Virus record (IMG/VR): IMGVR_UViG_3300044701_001399 | Coordinates: 1 to 33,304 of that record | DNA length: 33,304 nt | Reading direction: 5' to 3' (one strand) | From: a virus | Shown: one piece after another, positions 18,770 to 27,217 of the stretch | How the letters are laid out: each line of letters begins with the position of its first letter | Position numbering within the stretch: position 1 is the first letter of the stretch | Made by a program: the position numbers and the translations under genes | The notes under the pieces: generated by a model | The model's input: the letters and a program-made list of their open reading frames with translations, nothing else | Told to the model about the DNA's origin: nothing | Database searches by the model: none

Positions 18770-19024
18770 TTACTCTGGTTGTGTTATAGACGCTTGATAA
18801 GATTGATAAGCAGCAACAACTTCTTTCGTCCAAGTAACAGAAGCGATAGCAGCAACTCTTGGGTCTTCATTACTTACATCATCACCAGGATTAACCACAT
18901 GACGATGGTAAGTAGCAGCAACTTCTACACCATCTTTTAGGATTTGATCTCTTCTTCTTACTTGAATAGATCCGTTGAGTAGAACTTCAATCTTATCTAC
19001 TACTGAAATTTCTTCTAATGCCAT
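18770..19024 (-). CDS. Hypothetical protein downstream of the fibre gene (84 aa)
   Basis: Soluble, beta-rich: EEISVVDKIEVLLNGSIQVR, GVEVAATYHRHVVNPGDD and SVTWTKEVVAAYQSYQ. The pattern of a small virion-associated protein. It has GGAG before the ATG and its own late promoter. Function unknown. Confidence 0.75.
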   Translation of the reverse strand: MALEEISVVDKIEVLLNGSIQVRRRDQILKDGVEVAATYHRHVVNPGDDVSNEDPRVAAIASVTWTKEVVAAYQSYQASITQPE

Positions 19025-19062
19025 TAGGGTTATTCTCCGAACAAGACAGGTTTAGGCAGAGT

Positions 19063-19070
19063 TATTTATC
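19063..19070 (-). promoter_or_regulatory. Late promoter box for the 84-residue gene
   Basis: GATAAATA on the minus strand, overlapping the fibre gene's stop codon and 38 bases before the ATG at 19024. Confidence 0.6.
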
Positions 19071-22000
19071 AAGTAGAAGTAATATAAGAACCAGTAAATA
19101 CAAAACTATTTGTAGGTTCCCATCCAGTATTTGGTGTCCAATAATTAATATATTGTGTTCCATCATCAAATCTTATTAACACAGTTCCAGATGTGTATGC
19201 TGTTAATTGAATTGATCTAAAATTGTTTCCACTTGAGACATAACCATTAAAGATATGTGTATTAGATGAATCGGCAACAAATGGAAGGTCAATAACAGCA
19301 ATTGTTCCACTTCCTTCTGCCGAAAATGTAATACTTGCTTGTATCACACAAGTTCTTCCTATTTTAACATACTTACAAGTTTGTGATGATATTGTGTAGT
19401 TACTTCCACTTTCAGTTGCTATTGTTGGCGTCCAAGTTCCTTCTTCATAATCATTCAACAACTCAGAAGTCATGCCAGATGCGTTGGCATTAGCAGAGAA
19501 GTCAATACCTTTACCAGCAGCAAATGCTATATTACCAACCTCATCAATACGTAATGCTTCTGTTACAGATCCTCCAGTTGGTCTGGTATAGAATACAATA
19601 TCACCACCTTCTGCCAAGCTAGCAATTACAGATGAAGCACCGCTGTTTCCAGCATGAATAACTAGATCTCCCTGAGATGCTGTATCAGATGTAATCCTCA
19701 AACATGGAGCAGAAGAACCACCAATATGAAGAGTTCTTTGTGACCCACCAAATACTCCAGAATAAGATGGTGACCTTCCAATACCTGTATTTCCATCTGG
19801 ATTTATGATAAGTTTGGAATTACTAAACCCAGATTGTAAAGTGGAAGTAGAAATATGGAATGCATTATTTGTGTCTAGGTATCCCATACCCAAACTCCAT
19901 TTCACAGTTCCTCCTCTTGCCAGATCAAGAACAACTGGTCTGCTTTCTCCATCAGAAGGAGAATCAATAATTACTTGAGCACTATTTGAAGCGTTACCTT
20001 GTCTAAATTCTGCAATATAACCAGAAGCTTCATTACCAACTACATCTAATGTTGCTGTTGCGGATGTTGTGCCAACACCAACTCTATTATTTGTAGAATC
20101 AACAAATAACGTATTGGTATCAAACGTAGCATTACCAGATACTGTGAGTGATGTGAGGGTGCCTACGCTAGTCAAACTAGAAGCAGTAACACCAGAACCA
20201 AGTGTGGTTGCGTTTAATACACTAGTTCCGTTGATAGAATATCCTTGACCAGTTGGAACACTAACTGTTCCGTTATCATCGATTGTTGTGAGAGAGGTTT
20301 GAATGATTTTACCAGTCGCTAAATCAAATCTAGCAATAGCATTATCAGTTGATGTGCCAGCATTAGTTACTGTGTTGGGGTCAGCAAGTGTATTGAGACC
20401 TTTCCATTCAACACCACCACCAGCTTTTCTAGCAAGAACTTGGTTAGTAGTTCCAGTGCTAGCATTAGCATCCGAGATATTGTTAAGAACATATAGAGTT
20501 CCATCATTACCAATCTTAAATGCTGTGGTATCTGATGCTTCATCATTAACAACTAAACAATCTCCAGTTCCTGTATTGGTAATTGTTAGACCAACCGATG
20601 TTCCACTGCTAGCAATGGTGAGACTAGATAGAGTTCCTAGCGATGTGAGTGAAGAGTTAACTACACTGGATCCTAGGGTTGTGGAACTTAGAACGCTGAC
20701 GTTATTGATCTTGTATGTGAATCCTGTATCAACATTGAAGTGTTGGTTTGCGGTCCAGGCAGTAGCAGTATTGCTCCATGTTAGAGTCTTATCTGTTGTT
20801 CCTTTCAAACGAAGACCACCACCATCAGCTGATGTGTTTGATGGTCCAGTTGCTTGGAATGTAGCACTACCAGTTCCCAAGCTAGGAGCAGCAGATAAAA
20901 CAGCAGTTGAGTTTACATAATCAATCGATGTGATTGTTGTTCCTACTGGAACTGTCACTCCACCAGTTTGTGATACAACAACCATACCAGGGATTAGACC
21001 ATCTCCCCATGAGGTGATAGTAATGCTGGTGTTTCCTTGGGTTACGGTAGCAGTAAAGTTTGTAGTTACTACGTCACCAATGGTGATTTCTTTATCTGCA
21101 ATAGATACTTGCTGAGCGCCAATGTTTAGAATTCTACTATCTAATGTGGTGTATGTTCCTGCAGTGATAAAGTCTCCACTTGATGTTAAACCATTAGGAA
21201 TAATAACTTCATAGGAACTGTTTCCTCTTAACCACATCCCTCCACCAGAACCAATTACTAGTTGATTGCTTCCTGTTTGTGAGGGTGGTTGATATGTTAC
21301 ATCACTACTATTTTCGTTGAACGCTGGGCCGATTAGAACGTTGCCACTACCAGTTAAACCATATCCAGCATAGTGACCAATACAAACGTTATAATTTCCT
21401 TGAATGTTTGTGTATAAAGCACCAGAACCAACTGCAACGTTTTTTGAACCTACTGTATTACTGAATAGTGAACTGGTCCCCAGAGCAGTATTATCACTAC
21501 CAGTGCTGACTGAGTATCCAGATTTAAATCCTACTACAGTATTTTCGTTACCAGAGTTATTAAAGTATAATGTTTCATAACCAATAGCAGTATTGGATGT
21601 TCCTGCTCCAACACCAACAATTAGTCTTAGAGCATCTTTACCAAATGCTGTGCTATTTGTATCTCCAGATCCACCTCTACCAACACGAATGCCGCGAATT
21701 GTTACGTCTTCGTTGTTGAATGTGGTTGTTCCATTTACTGTAACTGTGTCTGCAATATTATCACATAATGTTACAGTTCCTTTGACATCAATATTATTTC
21801 TAATCGTTGTGGTTCCAGTTGTAGCACCAATTTGAACAGTAGTAGCAGCACCAAAAGCATTAATTGTTGTTGCTGTTGTGTTGAATACGTTGAATGAAGT
21901 GCTAGTAGTTAATACAGATGTTAAAAATTCTGGGCTGGTTGCAAATGTTAACTTACCAGTTCCAGTTTCATCACTAATTACGCCTCTCAATTCGTCAGAA

Positions 22001-23991
22001 GTTGTTGATGATAGAGCACTGATTTTATTGCTAGCATAAATTACAGTTCCACCAGCACCAAAAGAAATAGTAGAGTTATCAGTTCCAGAAAGAGTTACAC
22101 TGTTAGATACTGTTAGTGATTTTCCTTCTCCAATTGTTAATGTTGCTCCACTTGTAGGAGCGGTAATAGTAACTTTGTTGATAGTAAATGCTGTAGCATT
22201 TCCTAACGAGGGGTTTGTTAGTGTTGGTGAAGTTAAAGTTTTGTTAGTTAAAGTTTGAGTTTCGTTTTCTGTTACAAAACGATTAGTGGTTGTGCCATCG
22301 TATGATCTCCAGTATCCACCAGATTCGAACCATTGGAGAGCACGATATGAAGTAACAGCTCCTGTTCCGTCAGTTGTTCTATTGACTTGAATACCACCAT
22401 TTCCAGCAAGAACATTAGTTCCAGATCTTAGTTCTATTTCTGAATCTGAAATGGTTACTACCGTGCTATTTACGGTTGTTGTCGTTCCAGTAACTGCTAA
22501 GTTACCACCGATGGTTACAGTGCTGCCATCATCAGTGATGATTGAATTTACTAACTGACCATTTGTTAGATTCCATTTTAGAACTTTATTGTCAGATAAA
22601 GAACCACTATTTTTTAAAGAAACAGTTCCTGTATACGTTGTTGGATTTGTTATGGTAACGCCAGTTCCAGCACTGTAAATAGTATCTGTGTCGATAGAAT
22701 CAATATTAATAACACCACCAGATTGACTTACCGATGCTGCTCCAGTCGCAGTAAATTCAAAATCTCCAGGAGCATATGCATTTCCGCCAACTTTTAATCT
22801 GGTGATAGTATCTTGGTCGCTTGATGAAATGGTAATGGTGTTGCCAGATTGAGTTACTTGAACATCATCAGCACCAACAAAAGTAAAGTCTCCTGCAGCA
22901 TATGATCCACCAGCAGTTCCTCTAATTCTTGTGATGGTATCTAGTGATGATAAAGTAATATCGTTACCAACTTGAGTTGAAGTAACATTTGTTCCACCTA
23001 ATATTCTAACGGCACCTGTTACTGGGTTGCCGTTGACACTACCTTCTAATGTTGTAACGGTGTTAGTGCTATCTACAGTAATAACGCTGCTTGCCTGAGT
23101 TACACTGGTAGCACCAGATCCAATGATGCTAATATCTCCCGATAAAAATGTTCCAGCAGCACCACCTTTGACTCTAGTAATAGTATCTTGAGATGATACT
23201 GTAATAAGATTTCCTGATTGACTGATTGTAGTTGCACCACTCTGCAAGAAAGTTACATCTCCAGAAACAAAAGAACCTGCACTTTCTCCTTTTAATCTGG
23301 TAATAGTATTTTCATAATAAAAATCAAAACTAATAGTATTTAAATTTTGTGTAACAACAGCAGGGCAACTTAGGAAGTTTACTCCTGATGGAGATGAACC
23401 AGATACATCTAATACGACATCTCCTGTTACTGGTGTTCCTGAAACTCCCCCTTGAACTCTGGTGATAGTATCTACATAACTGCTATTGAATGTAATAGTA
23501 TCAGTGGTTCTTGCTAGAGTTACGTTTGTTCCTGCTTTTAAAATAACTTCATCTGTAGATGAAGGATTTGCACCTGTTAATACTATCTTTTGTTCTTGTG
23601 AAGCAATCGTTCCATCTTGTGCCGAAATACTGTATGTTGTATTTTCATCGGCAAAATTATATGTTCCCCCTAGACTAACGACAGTTCCGTTAAAAGTAAT
23701 TGATGGATTTTGTAAAGCAGAATTTGGTAGGTCGTAAATGTTATTACTTGAACCAGAAATATTTGAGTTCAAAAACGTCTTATTACTTAGAGTCTGAACT
23801 AGGTTTAAGTAAACATCTCCTGGTGTATCCCATACTACTTGAGCACCGTTTGATTTTAAATATTGACCAGCAACACCTGCACTACCGTTAGCGATTATAT
23901 TATTATTAGTCAGATCTAAGTTATCATTAGATCCTAACTCCTCAATTTTAGATGTGGATGGATTGACTATTAGGGGGAAGCGATTTGCCAT
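19069..23991 (-). CDS. Very long repetitive tail-fibre-like virion protein (1640 aa)
   Basis: Order of parts: a compact N-terminus (MANRFPLIVNPSTSKIEEL); a tandem-repeat stalk (residues about 174-436) built on DTITR...GD...GA..V.QSG..IT; further beta-solenoid-like segments (TTTVNSTVVTISDSEIELRS); a YadA-head-like segment around residues 776-889 (NTAIGYETLYFNNSGNENTVVG and related repeats); and a C-terminal domain beginning NDYEEGTWTPT near residue 1505, found on many phage fibres. It lacks cysteine-rich or enzymatic motifs. Likely a trimeric fibre or whisker that contacts the host. Transcribed leftward from late promoters. Confidence 0.88.
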   Translation of the reverse strand: MANRFPLIVNPSTSKIEELGSNDNLDLTNNNIIANGSAGVAGQYLKSNGAQVVWDTPGDVYLNLVQTLSNKTFLNSNISGSSNNIYDLPNSALQNPSITFNGTVVSLGGTYNFADENTTYSISAQDGTIASQEQKIVLTGANPSSTDEVILKAGTNVTLARTTDTITFNSSYVDTITRVQGGVSGTPVTGDVVLDVSGSSPSGVNFLSCPAVVTQNLNTISFDFYYENTITRLKGESAGSFVSGDVTFLQSGATTISQSGNLITVSSQDTITRVKGGAAGTFLSGDISIIGSGATSVTQASSVITVDSTNTVTTLEGSVNGNPVTGAVRILGGTNVTSTQVGNDITLSSLDTITRIRGTAGGSYAAGDFTFVGADDVQVTQSGNTITISSSDQDTITRLKVGGNAYAPGDFEFTATGAASVSQSGGVINIDSIDTDTIYSAGTGVTITNPTTYTGTVSLKNSGSLSDNKVLKWNLTNGQLVNSIITDDGSTVTIGGNLAVTGTTTTVNSTVVTISDSEIELRSGTNVLAGNGGIQVNRTTDGTGAVTSYRALQWFESGGYWRSYDGTTTNRFVTENETQTLTNKTLTSPTLTNPSLGNATAFTINKVTITAPTSGATLTIGEGKSLTVSNSVTLSGTDNSTISFGAGGTVIYASNKISALSSTTSDELRGVISDETGTGKLTFATSPEFLTSVLTTSTSFNVFNTTATTINAFGAATTVQIGATTGTTTIRNNIDVKGTVTLCDNIADTVTVNGTTTFNNEDVTIRGIRVGRGGSGDTNSTAFGKDALRLIVGVGAGTSNTAIGYETLYFNNSGNENTVVGFKSGYSVSTGSDNTALGTSSLFSNTVGSKNVAVGSGALYTNIQGNYNVCIGHYAGYGLTGSGNVLIGPAFNENSSDVTYQPPSQTGSNQLVIGSGGGMWLRGNSSYEVIIPNGLTSSGDFITAGTYTTLDSRILNIGAQQVSIADKEITIGDVVTTNFTATVTQGNTSITITSWGDGLIPGMVVVSQTGGVTVPVGTTITSIDYVNSTAVLSAAPSLGTGSATFQATGPSNTSADGGGLRLKGTTDKTLTWSNTATAWTANQHFNVDTGFTYKINNVSVLSSTTLGSSVVNSSLTSLGTLSSLTIASSGTSVGLTITNTGTGDCLVVNDEASDTTAFKIGNDGTLYVLNNISDANASTGTTNQVLARKAGGGVEWKGLNTLADPNTVTNAGTSTDNAIARFDLATGKIIQTSLTTIDDNGTVSVPTGQGYSINGTSVLNATTLGSGVTASSLTSVGTLTSLTVSGNATFDTNTLFVDSTNNRVGVGTTSATATLDVVGNEASGYIAEFRQGNASNSAQVIIDSPSDGESRPVVLDLARGGTVKWSLGMGYLDTNNAFHISTSTLQSGFSNSKLIINPDGNTGIGRSPSYSGVFGGSQRTLHIGGSSAPCLRITSDTASQGDLVIHAGNSGASSVIASLAEGGDIVFYTRPTGGSVTEALRIDEVGNIAFAAGKGIDFSANANASGMTSELLNDYEEGTWTPTIATESGSNYTISSQTCKYVKIGRTCVIQASITFSAEGSGTIAVIDLPFVADSSNTHIFNGYVSSGNNFRSIQLTAYTSGTVLIRFDDGTQYINYWTPNTGWEPTNSFVFTGSYITST
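22683..23472 (-). repeat. Tandem protein repeats in the fibre stalk
   Basis: Seven imperfect units of about 41-54 residues, each starting with (D/N)TITR or a variant. At DNA level the start recurs as GGTGATAGTATCT-like strings on the plus strand, so the repeat is still recognisable and could recombine. Confidence 0.8.
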
Positions 23992-24016
23992 TACACGAAA
24001 TCCGTGAAAAGTTGTC

Positions 24017-24037
24017 TATTTATCTGATTTATTTATA
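24017..24037 (-). promoter_or_regulatory. Tandem late promoter boxes for the fibre gene
   Basis: TATAAATA (24030-24037, the exact T4 late consensus) and GATAAATA (24017-24024) both read leftward, 26-46 bases upstream of the fibre start. Confidence 0.75.
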
Positions 24038-24044
24038 AGGGGGC

Positions 24045-24078
24045 TTGACAGACCTGGCGACCTGTGCTACTATAAATA
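24045..24078 (+). promoter_or_regulatory. Overlapping early and late promoters of psbA
   Basis: TTGACA (24045-24050), 17 bases, TACTAT (24068-24073) forms a sigma70 promoter; TATAAATA (24071-24078) is a perfect late box overlapping that -10. psbA could thus be transcribed both early and late. Confidence 0.75.
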
Positions 24079-24081
24079 AAT

Positions 24082-24135
24082 GTTAAGGAACCGAAACATT
24101 CCTTAACAATACTTACCTCAACTACTCGGAGTATT
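24082..24135 (+). promoter_or_regulatory. Two hairpins in the psbA 5' leader (PhotoRC-like candidate)
   Basis: GTTAAGGAA (24082-24090) and TTCCTTAAC (24099-24107) form a perfect 9-bp stem; AATACT (24108-24113) and AGTATT (24130-24135) form a second stem covering the GGAG ribosome-binding site (24128-24131). This resembles the structured leaders described for psbA of marine cyanobacteria and cyanophages (PhotoRC motifs); identity with them was not tested. Confidence 0.6.
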
Positions 24136-24139
24136 TTCA

Positions 24140-25222
24140 ATGACTGCAACTATCGCACAACAACGCGGTGGTGAAAACATTTGGGAAAGCTTCTGCGAGT
24201 GGGTTACCTCTACCAACAATCGTCTTTATGTTGGGTGGTTCGGAACTCTTATGATTCCTACCCTGCTTGCAGCAACCATCTGCTTCATCGTCGCTTTCAT
24301 CGCTGCCCCTCCCGTCGATATCGACGGCATTCGTGAACCTGTTGCTGGTTCACTCATGTATGGAAACAACATCATCTCTGGTGCCGTTGTTCCTTCTTCA
24401 AATGCTATTGGTCTGCATTTTTATCCTATCTGGAATGCAATGTCACTCGATGAGTGGCTATATAATGGTGGTCCTTATCAACTGGTGGTCTTCCACTTCC
24501 TTATCGGTGTCTTCTCTTACATGGGTCGTGAATGGGAACTTTCTTACCGACTGGGTATGCGTCCTTGGATTTGTGTTGCCTACAGCGCACCCGTTGCTGC
24601 TGCTACTGCAGTTTTCCTCGTCTATCCCTTTGGGCAAGGTTCCTTCTCTGATGGTATGCCGCTCGGCATTAGTGGAACATTTAACTACATGCTTGTTTTT
24701 CAGGCGGAGCATAACATCCTCATGCACCCCTTCCATATGCTTGGGGTGGCTGGTGTATTTGGCGGTTCTCTTTTCTCTGCTATGCATGGATCTTTGGTCA
24801 CTTCTTCCCTCGTTCGTGAAACGACAGAAGTAGAATCACAGAACTATGGTTACAAGTTCGGTCAAGAAGAAGAGACCTACAACATTGTAGCTGCTCACGG
24901 TTATTTTGGTCGCCTTATTTTCCAATATGCTTCCTTCAATAACTCACGCTCACTGCACTTCTTCCTTGCTGCTTGGCCTGTAGTTGGTATCTGGTTTGCT
25001 GCTCTTGGTGTTAGCACCATGGCATTCAATCTCAACGGTTTCAACTTCAACCAGTCGCTGCTTGACAACAAGGGTCATGTGATCAACACTTGGGCAGACA
25101 TTCTCAACCGCGCCAACCTTGGATTTGAGGTAATGCACGAGCGTAACGCTCACAACTTCCCTCTTGACCTCGCTGCTGCTGAGATGACCCCTGTGGCACT
25201 CACAGCACCTGCTATCGGTTGA
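24140..25222 (+). CDS. psbA: Photosystem II reaction-centre protein D1
   Basis: 360 residues, full length and without an intron. Key residues are present with a one-residue offset from the usual numbering: Y162 (redox tyrosine), D171, E190 and H191 near the manganese cluster, H199 (chlorophyll ligand), and E131 in GREWELSYR, the glutamate form typical of high-light D1. The C-terminal [11 protein letters not shown] contains the processing site. It replaces damaged host D1 so that photosynthesis continues during infection. Clearly host-derived. Confidence 0.98.
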   Translation: MTATIAQQRGGENIWESFCEWVTSTNNRLYVGWFGTLMIPTLLAATICFIVAFIAAPPVDIDGIREPVAGSLMYGNNIISGAVVPSSNAIGLHFYPIWNAMSLDEWLYNGGPYQLVVFHFLIGVFSYMGREWELSYRLGMRPWICVAYSAPVAAATAVFLVYPFGQGSFSDGMPLGISGTFNYMLVFQAEHNILMHPFHMLGVAGVFGGSLFSAMHGSLVTSSLVRETTEVESQNYGYKFGQEEETYNIVAAHGYFGRLIFQYASFNNSRSLHFFLAAWPVVGIWFAALGVSTMAFNLNGFNFNQSLLDNKGHVINTWADILNRANLGFEVMHERNAHNFPLDLAAAEMTPVALTAPAIG

Positions 25223-25247
25223 CATTCAAAGTAAAACCTGATACACT
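25219..25247 (+). promoter_or_regulatory. Possible sigma70 promoter across the psbA stop codon
   Basis: TTGACA (25219-25224) contains the psbA TGA stop; 17 bases on is TACACT (25242-25247), four of six matches. It would read into the terminator hairpin and the oxygenase gene, so its activity is doubtful. Confidence 0.38.
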
Positions 25248-25270
25248 AGGAGGGGCAACCCTCCTTTTTT
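25248..25270 (+). terminator. Rho-independent terminator after psbA
   Basis: AGGAGGG, loop GCAA, CCCTCCT, then a T-run. The right arm lies only five bases before the next ATG, leaving that gene without an obvious ribosome-binding site. Confidence 0.88.
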
Positions 25271-25274
25271 ATTG

Positions 25275-25841
25275 ATGAATATTTTTTCGATACCATTTTA
25301 TAAATTTTCTATAGAAGATTGGGAAGATGTAAAACCACACATAATTAATGAGTATCTTAAAGCAGATTTAAAATGTATCAATTCTAATTTATTGAGTGAT
25401 AATCAATTATATACAGATTATTATGATATCTTTCAACACAAATTTATGCCAGAATATCTTAGTAATACTCTGAAAATACTTTCTCCTCAGATAGAAAAAT
25501 TTTTTGAACAAGTTTCTGAATTTTGTGATAAATCTTTGATTGAAAAGTCGAGAGTAACCTCTGCTTGGTATGAAAGATTAGAAAAGAATATGAACCATCC
25601 TATTCATAATCATGGTGCGATTGGTTTTAGTGCGGTTTGTTATATTAATTTTGATAAAAACATACACCTCCCCACCATTTTTCTAGCACCATTCAATAGT
25701 TTTTTGAATGGTCAAACATTACATTATCAACCAGATGTTGATGAAGGAGACATAGTTTTTTTCCCTAGTTTTCTGCAACATTATGCTCCTACAAATACTA
25801 CAGACAACAATAGATTGATTTTTTCCTTTAATATAAGGTAA
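25275..25841 (+). CDS. Putative 2OG-Fe(II) oxygenase (2OG-FeII_Oxy_5 type)
   Basis: 188 residues from ATG 25275. The pattern SAWYERLEKNMNHPIHNHGA, GFSAVCYINF, then GDIVFFPSFLQHYAPTN and NNRLIFSFNI matches the phage-abundant 2OG-FeII_Oxy_5 family. H111/H113 and H169 are candidate iron ligands and R180 the 2-oxoglutarate anchor. The substrate is unknown. A+T-rich compared with psbA, so it appears to be a separately acquired cargo gene. Confidence 0.78.
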   Translation: MNIFSIPFYKFSIEDWEDVKPHIINEYLKADLKCINSNLLSDNQLYTDYYDIFQHKFMPEYLSNTLKILSPQIEKFFEQVSEFCDKSLIEKSRVTSAWYERLEKNMNHPIHNHGAIGFSAVCYINFDKNIHLPTIFLAPFNSFLNGQTLHYQPDVDEGDIVFFPSFLQHYAPTNTTDNNRLIFSFNIR

Positions 25842-25871
25842 CCTAAATACTCAAAAATTGGAGATACATGA

Positions 25872-26219
25872 ATGGAAGAAGTGCTTGGTGTGCATCACAT
25901 TGCAGAGTTGTGTGAGTGTAATGCAGACCTTTTAAATGACTCAGCGTTTATCAGCACTTCCCTTAGGCAAGCAGTAGAACATGCTAACGCAACCTTGTTG
26001 GAAGAAGTTAAGTATGAGTTCACGCCACAGGGAATCACTGCTGTTTGCTTGCTATCAGAAAGTCATATTAGTATTCATACGTGGCCTGAGAAAAGATATG
26101 CTGCTGTGGATATCTTTACCTGTGGCGACCATACCATGCCTGAGAGGGCTTGCGAATATATGGTGCAGATGCTAGAATGTATGAAACCAAACATTCAAGT
26201 CTATACGAGAGGTATTTGA
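25872..26219 (+). CDS. speD: S-adenosylmethionine decarboxylase proenzyme
   Basis: 115 residues. The self-cleavage site is E63-S64 in SESHISIHTWPE, with H69 and C84 as the other catalytic residues, in the same order as bacterial SpeD. The enzyme makes decarboxylated SAM for spermidine synthesis, a pathway commonly carried by cyanophages. GGAG precedes the ATG by eight bases. Its stop overlaps the glutaredoxin start (TGATG). Confidence 0.94.
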   Translation: MEEVLGVHHIAELCECNADLLNDSAFISTSLRQAVEHANATLLEEVKYEFTPQGITAVCLLSESHISIHTWPEKRYAAVDIFTCGDHTMPERACEYMVQMLECMKPNIQVYTRGI

Positions 26220-26476
26220 TGGATATCATTGCTTATACTTTGCCTGGTTGCAGTCATTGTAAAAGTTTGAGAGAGTTATTTGCTAGAGCAAATAAAGAAT
26301 ACACAGAAATTGTGGTTAAAAAAGACATCGAAGTAGAAACATTTCAACAATCTTTTCCTGGCATAAGACAGTTTCCTTATGTTGTTATTGATAATAAACC
26401 AGTTGGAGGATTGATGGAGACTGTAGTTCTCTTTGTTAAAGAAGGATTAGTAAGTAGTTCAAAGAAAAATGAATGA
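26219..26476 (+). CDS. Glutaredoxin-like protein (CSHC active site)
   Basis: 85 residues with C11-S-H-C14, cis-proline block QFPYVV, and GG in PVGGLMETVV. A second, divergent glutaredoxin in the window; the unusual CSHC centre may shift its redox potential. It may reduce ribonucleotide reductase or another target. Translationally coupled to speD. Confidence 0.85.
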   Translation: MDIIAYTLPGCSHCKSLRELFARANKEYTEIVVKKDIEVETFQQSFPGIRQFPYVVIDNKPVGGLMETVVLFVKEGLVSSSKKNE

Positions 26477-26822
26477 TCTGGATAACATAAACAGAACAAT
26501 TAATAACGCAGTTACTAATGCTTTTCACTCAGAAGATTATTCTTTTGATCTTGAATCTTATTTGACCACTAATAAAGTAACATTAAGTGTTCTAAAACAA
26601 ATTAAAAAATCTTCTATTATGATTGCGATAAACGATCAGATAGATGAGTTAGAAATTTATTTGAATAATAGAACTTTTAAAAACACATATTCTTGGATGA
26701 GTCGTGATAGAGTCATCACACTAATAAGTTATCTCAAATCATTTATTGAAGGTGTTGAATATTATGAGCGGTCGAGAAAAAGATCCAAACCAAAAAAACA
26801 AACAGCAACCGCAAATAAATAA
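26469..26822 (+). CDS. Hypothetical protein (117 aa)
   Basis: Helical and polar, with NNAVTNAFHSEDYSFDLESY in the N-terminal part and a basic Lys/Arg tail (ERSRKRSKPKKQTATANK) that could contact nucleic acid. Overlaps both neighbours. Not recognised. Confidence 0.68.
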   Translation: MNDLDNINRTINNAVTNAFHSEDYSFDLESYLTTNKVTLSVLKQIKKSSIMIAINDQIDELEIYLNNRTFKNTYSWMSRDRVITLISYLKSFIEGVEYYERSRKRSKPKKQTATANK

Positions 26823-26970
26823 GGGTATAGAATTCATGCTGCGTAGGAGGGTTGATAAAGTCAAACCTAGACATGGATTAACACTGAGTAAAACATTCAG
26901 CCTCCTACGCAGAACATTCCATTTCAATCTGGAGTTCTGTTGGGAGGTTGACAAACCAACAAGGGAGTAG
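26764..26970 (+). CDS. Small basic protein containing a 12-bp inverted repeat (68 aa)
   Basis: ATG at 26764 lies within the 3' end of the previous gene in another frame. The product MSGREKDPNQKNKQQ ... GIEFMLRRRVDKVKPRHG, then LLRRTFHFNLEFCWEVD, is basic. Both RR-containing parts are encoded by the arms of an inverted repeat. Probably conserved in cyanophages; function unknown. Confidence 0.62.
   Translation: MSGREKDPNQKNKQQPQINKGIEFMLRRRVDKVKPRHGLTLSKTFSLLRRTFHFNLEFCWEVDKPTRE
26839..26912 (+). repeat. Perfect 12-bp inverted repeat with a 50-base loop
   Basis: CTGCGTAGGAGG (26839-26850) and CCTCCTACGCAG (26901-26912). It lies wholly within a coding region. The left arm contains a Shine-Dalgarno-like AGGAGG. 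Confidence 0.85.
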
Positions 26971-26974
26971 TAAG

Positions 26975-27217
26975 ATGGAATCAGCAACACCATACATCCT
27001 GTTCTTCAGCGGGATAGGTATCGTAGGATCTTTTATGATCGGTCTGATGATTGGATGGTTCGGTAACGATATCGTCTATGCATTTTTAAACAAAAACAGG
27101 ATTCAACCAATGCATCCCGAAATGTTTGATGAGAACGGTCAACTGATTCCTGACGAAATCGTAGCAGTTCGCTTCGAGAATTCTGAAGATTTTGAGGATT
27201 ACGACGACGAGGATTAA
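26975..27217 (+). CDS. Membrane protein with acidic tail (80 aa)
   Basis: The ATG at 26975 is preferred to an upstream TTG because it follows GGGAG at 26963-26967. One or two membrane segments (YILFFSGIGIVGSFMIGLMI) and an acidic tail (SEDFEDYDDED). It precedes rnh directly. Function unknown. Confidence 0.72.
   Translation: MESATPYILFFSGIGIVGSFMIGLMIGWFGNDIVYAFLNKNRIQPMHPEMFDENGQLIPDEIVAVRFENSEDFEDYDDED

Noticed and set aside
20303-20920. Plus-strand 205-residue frame inside the fibre gene
   Set aside because: Shadow of the biased Thr/Ser/Gly codons of the fibre gene on the other strand; no start signal or family motif.
24140-25222. Group I intron or homing endonuclease in psbA, known from some cyanophages
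   Set aside because: psbA reads without interruption for 360 codons with all key residues in place.
26948-26976. TTGACA-17-TAAGAT as a promoter before the membrane protein gene
   Set aside because: The -10 is poor and the start would fall within the coding region after the ATG.
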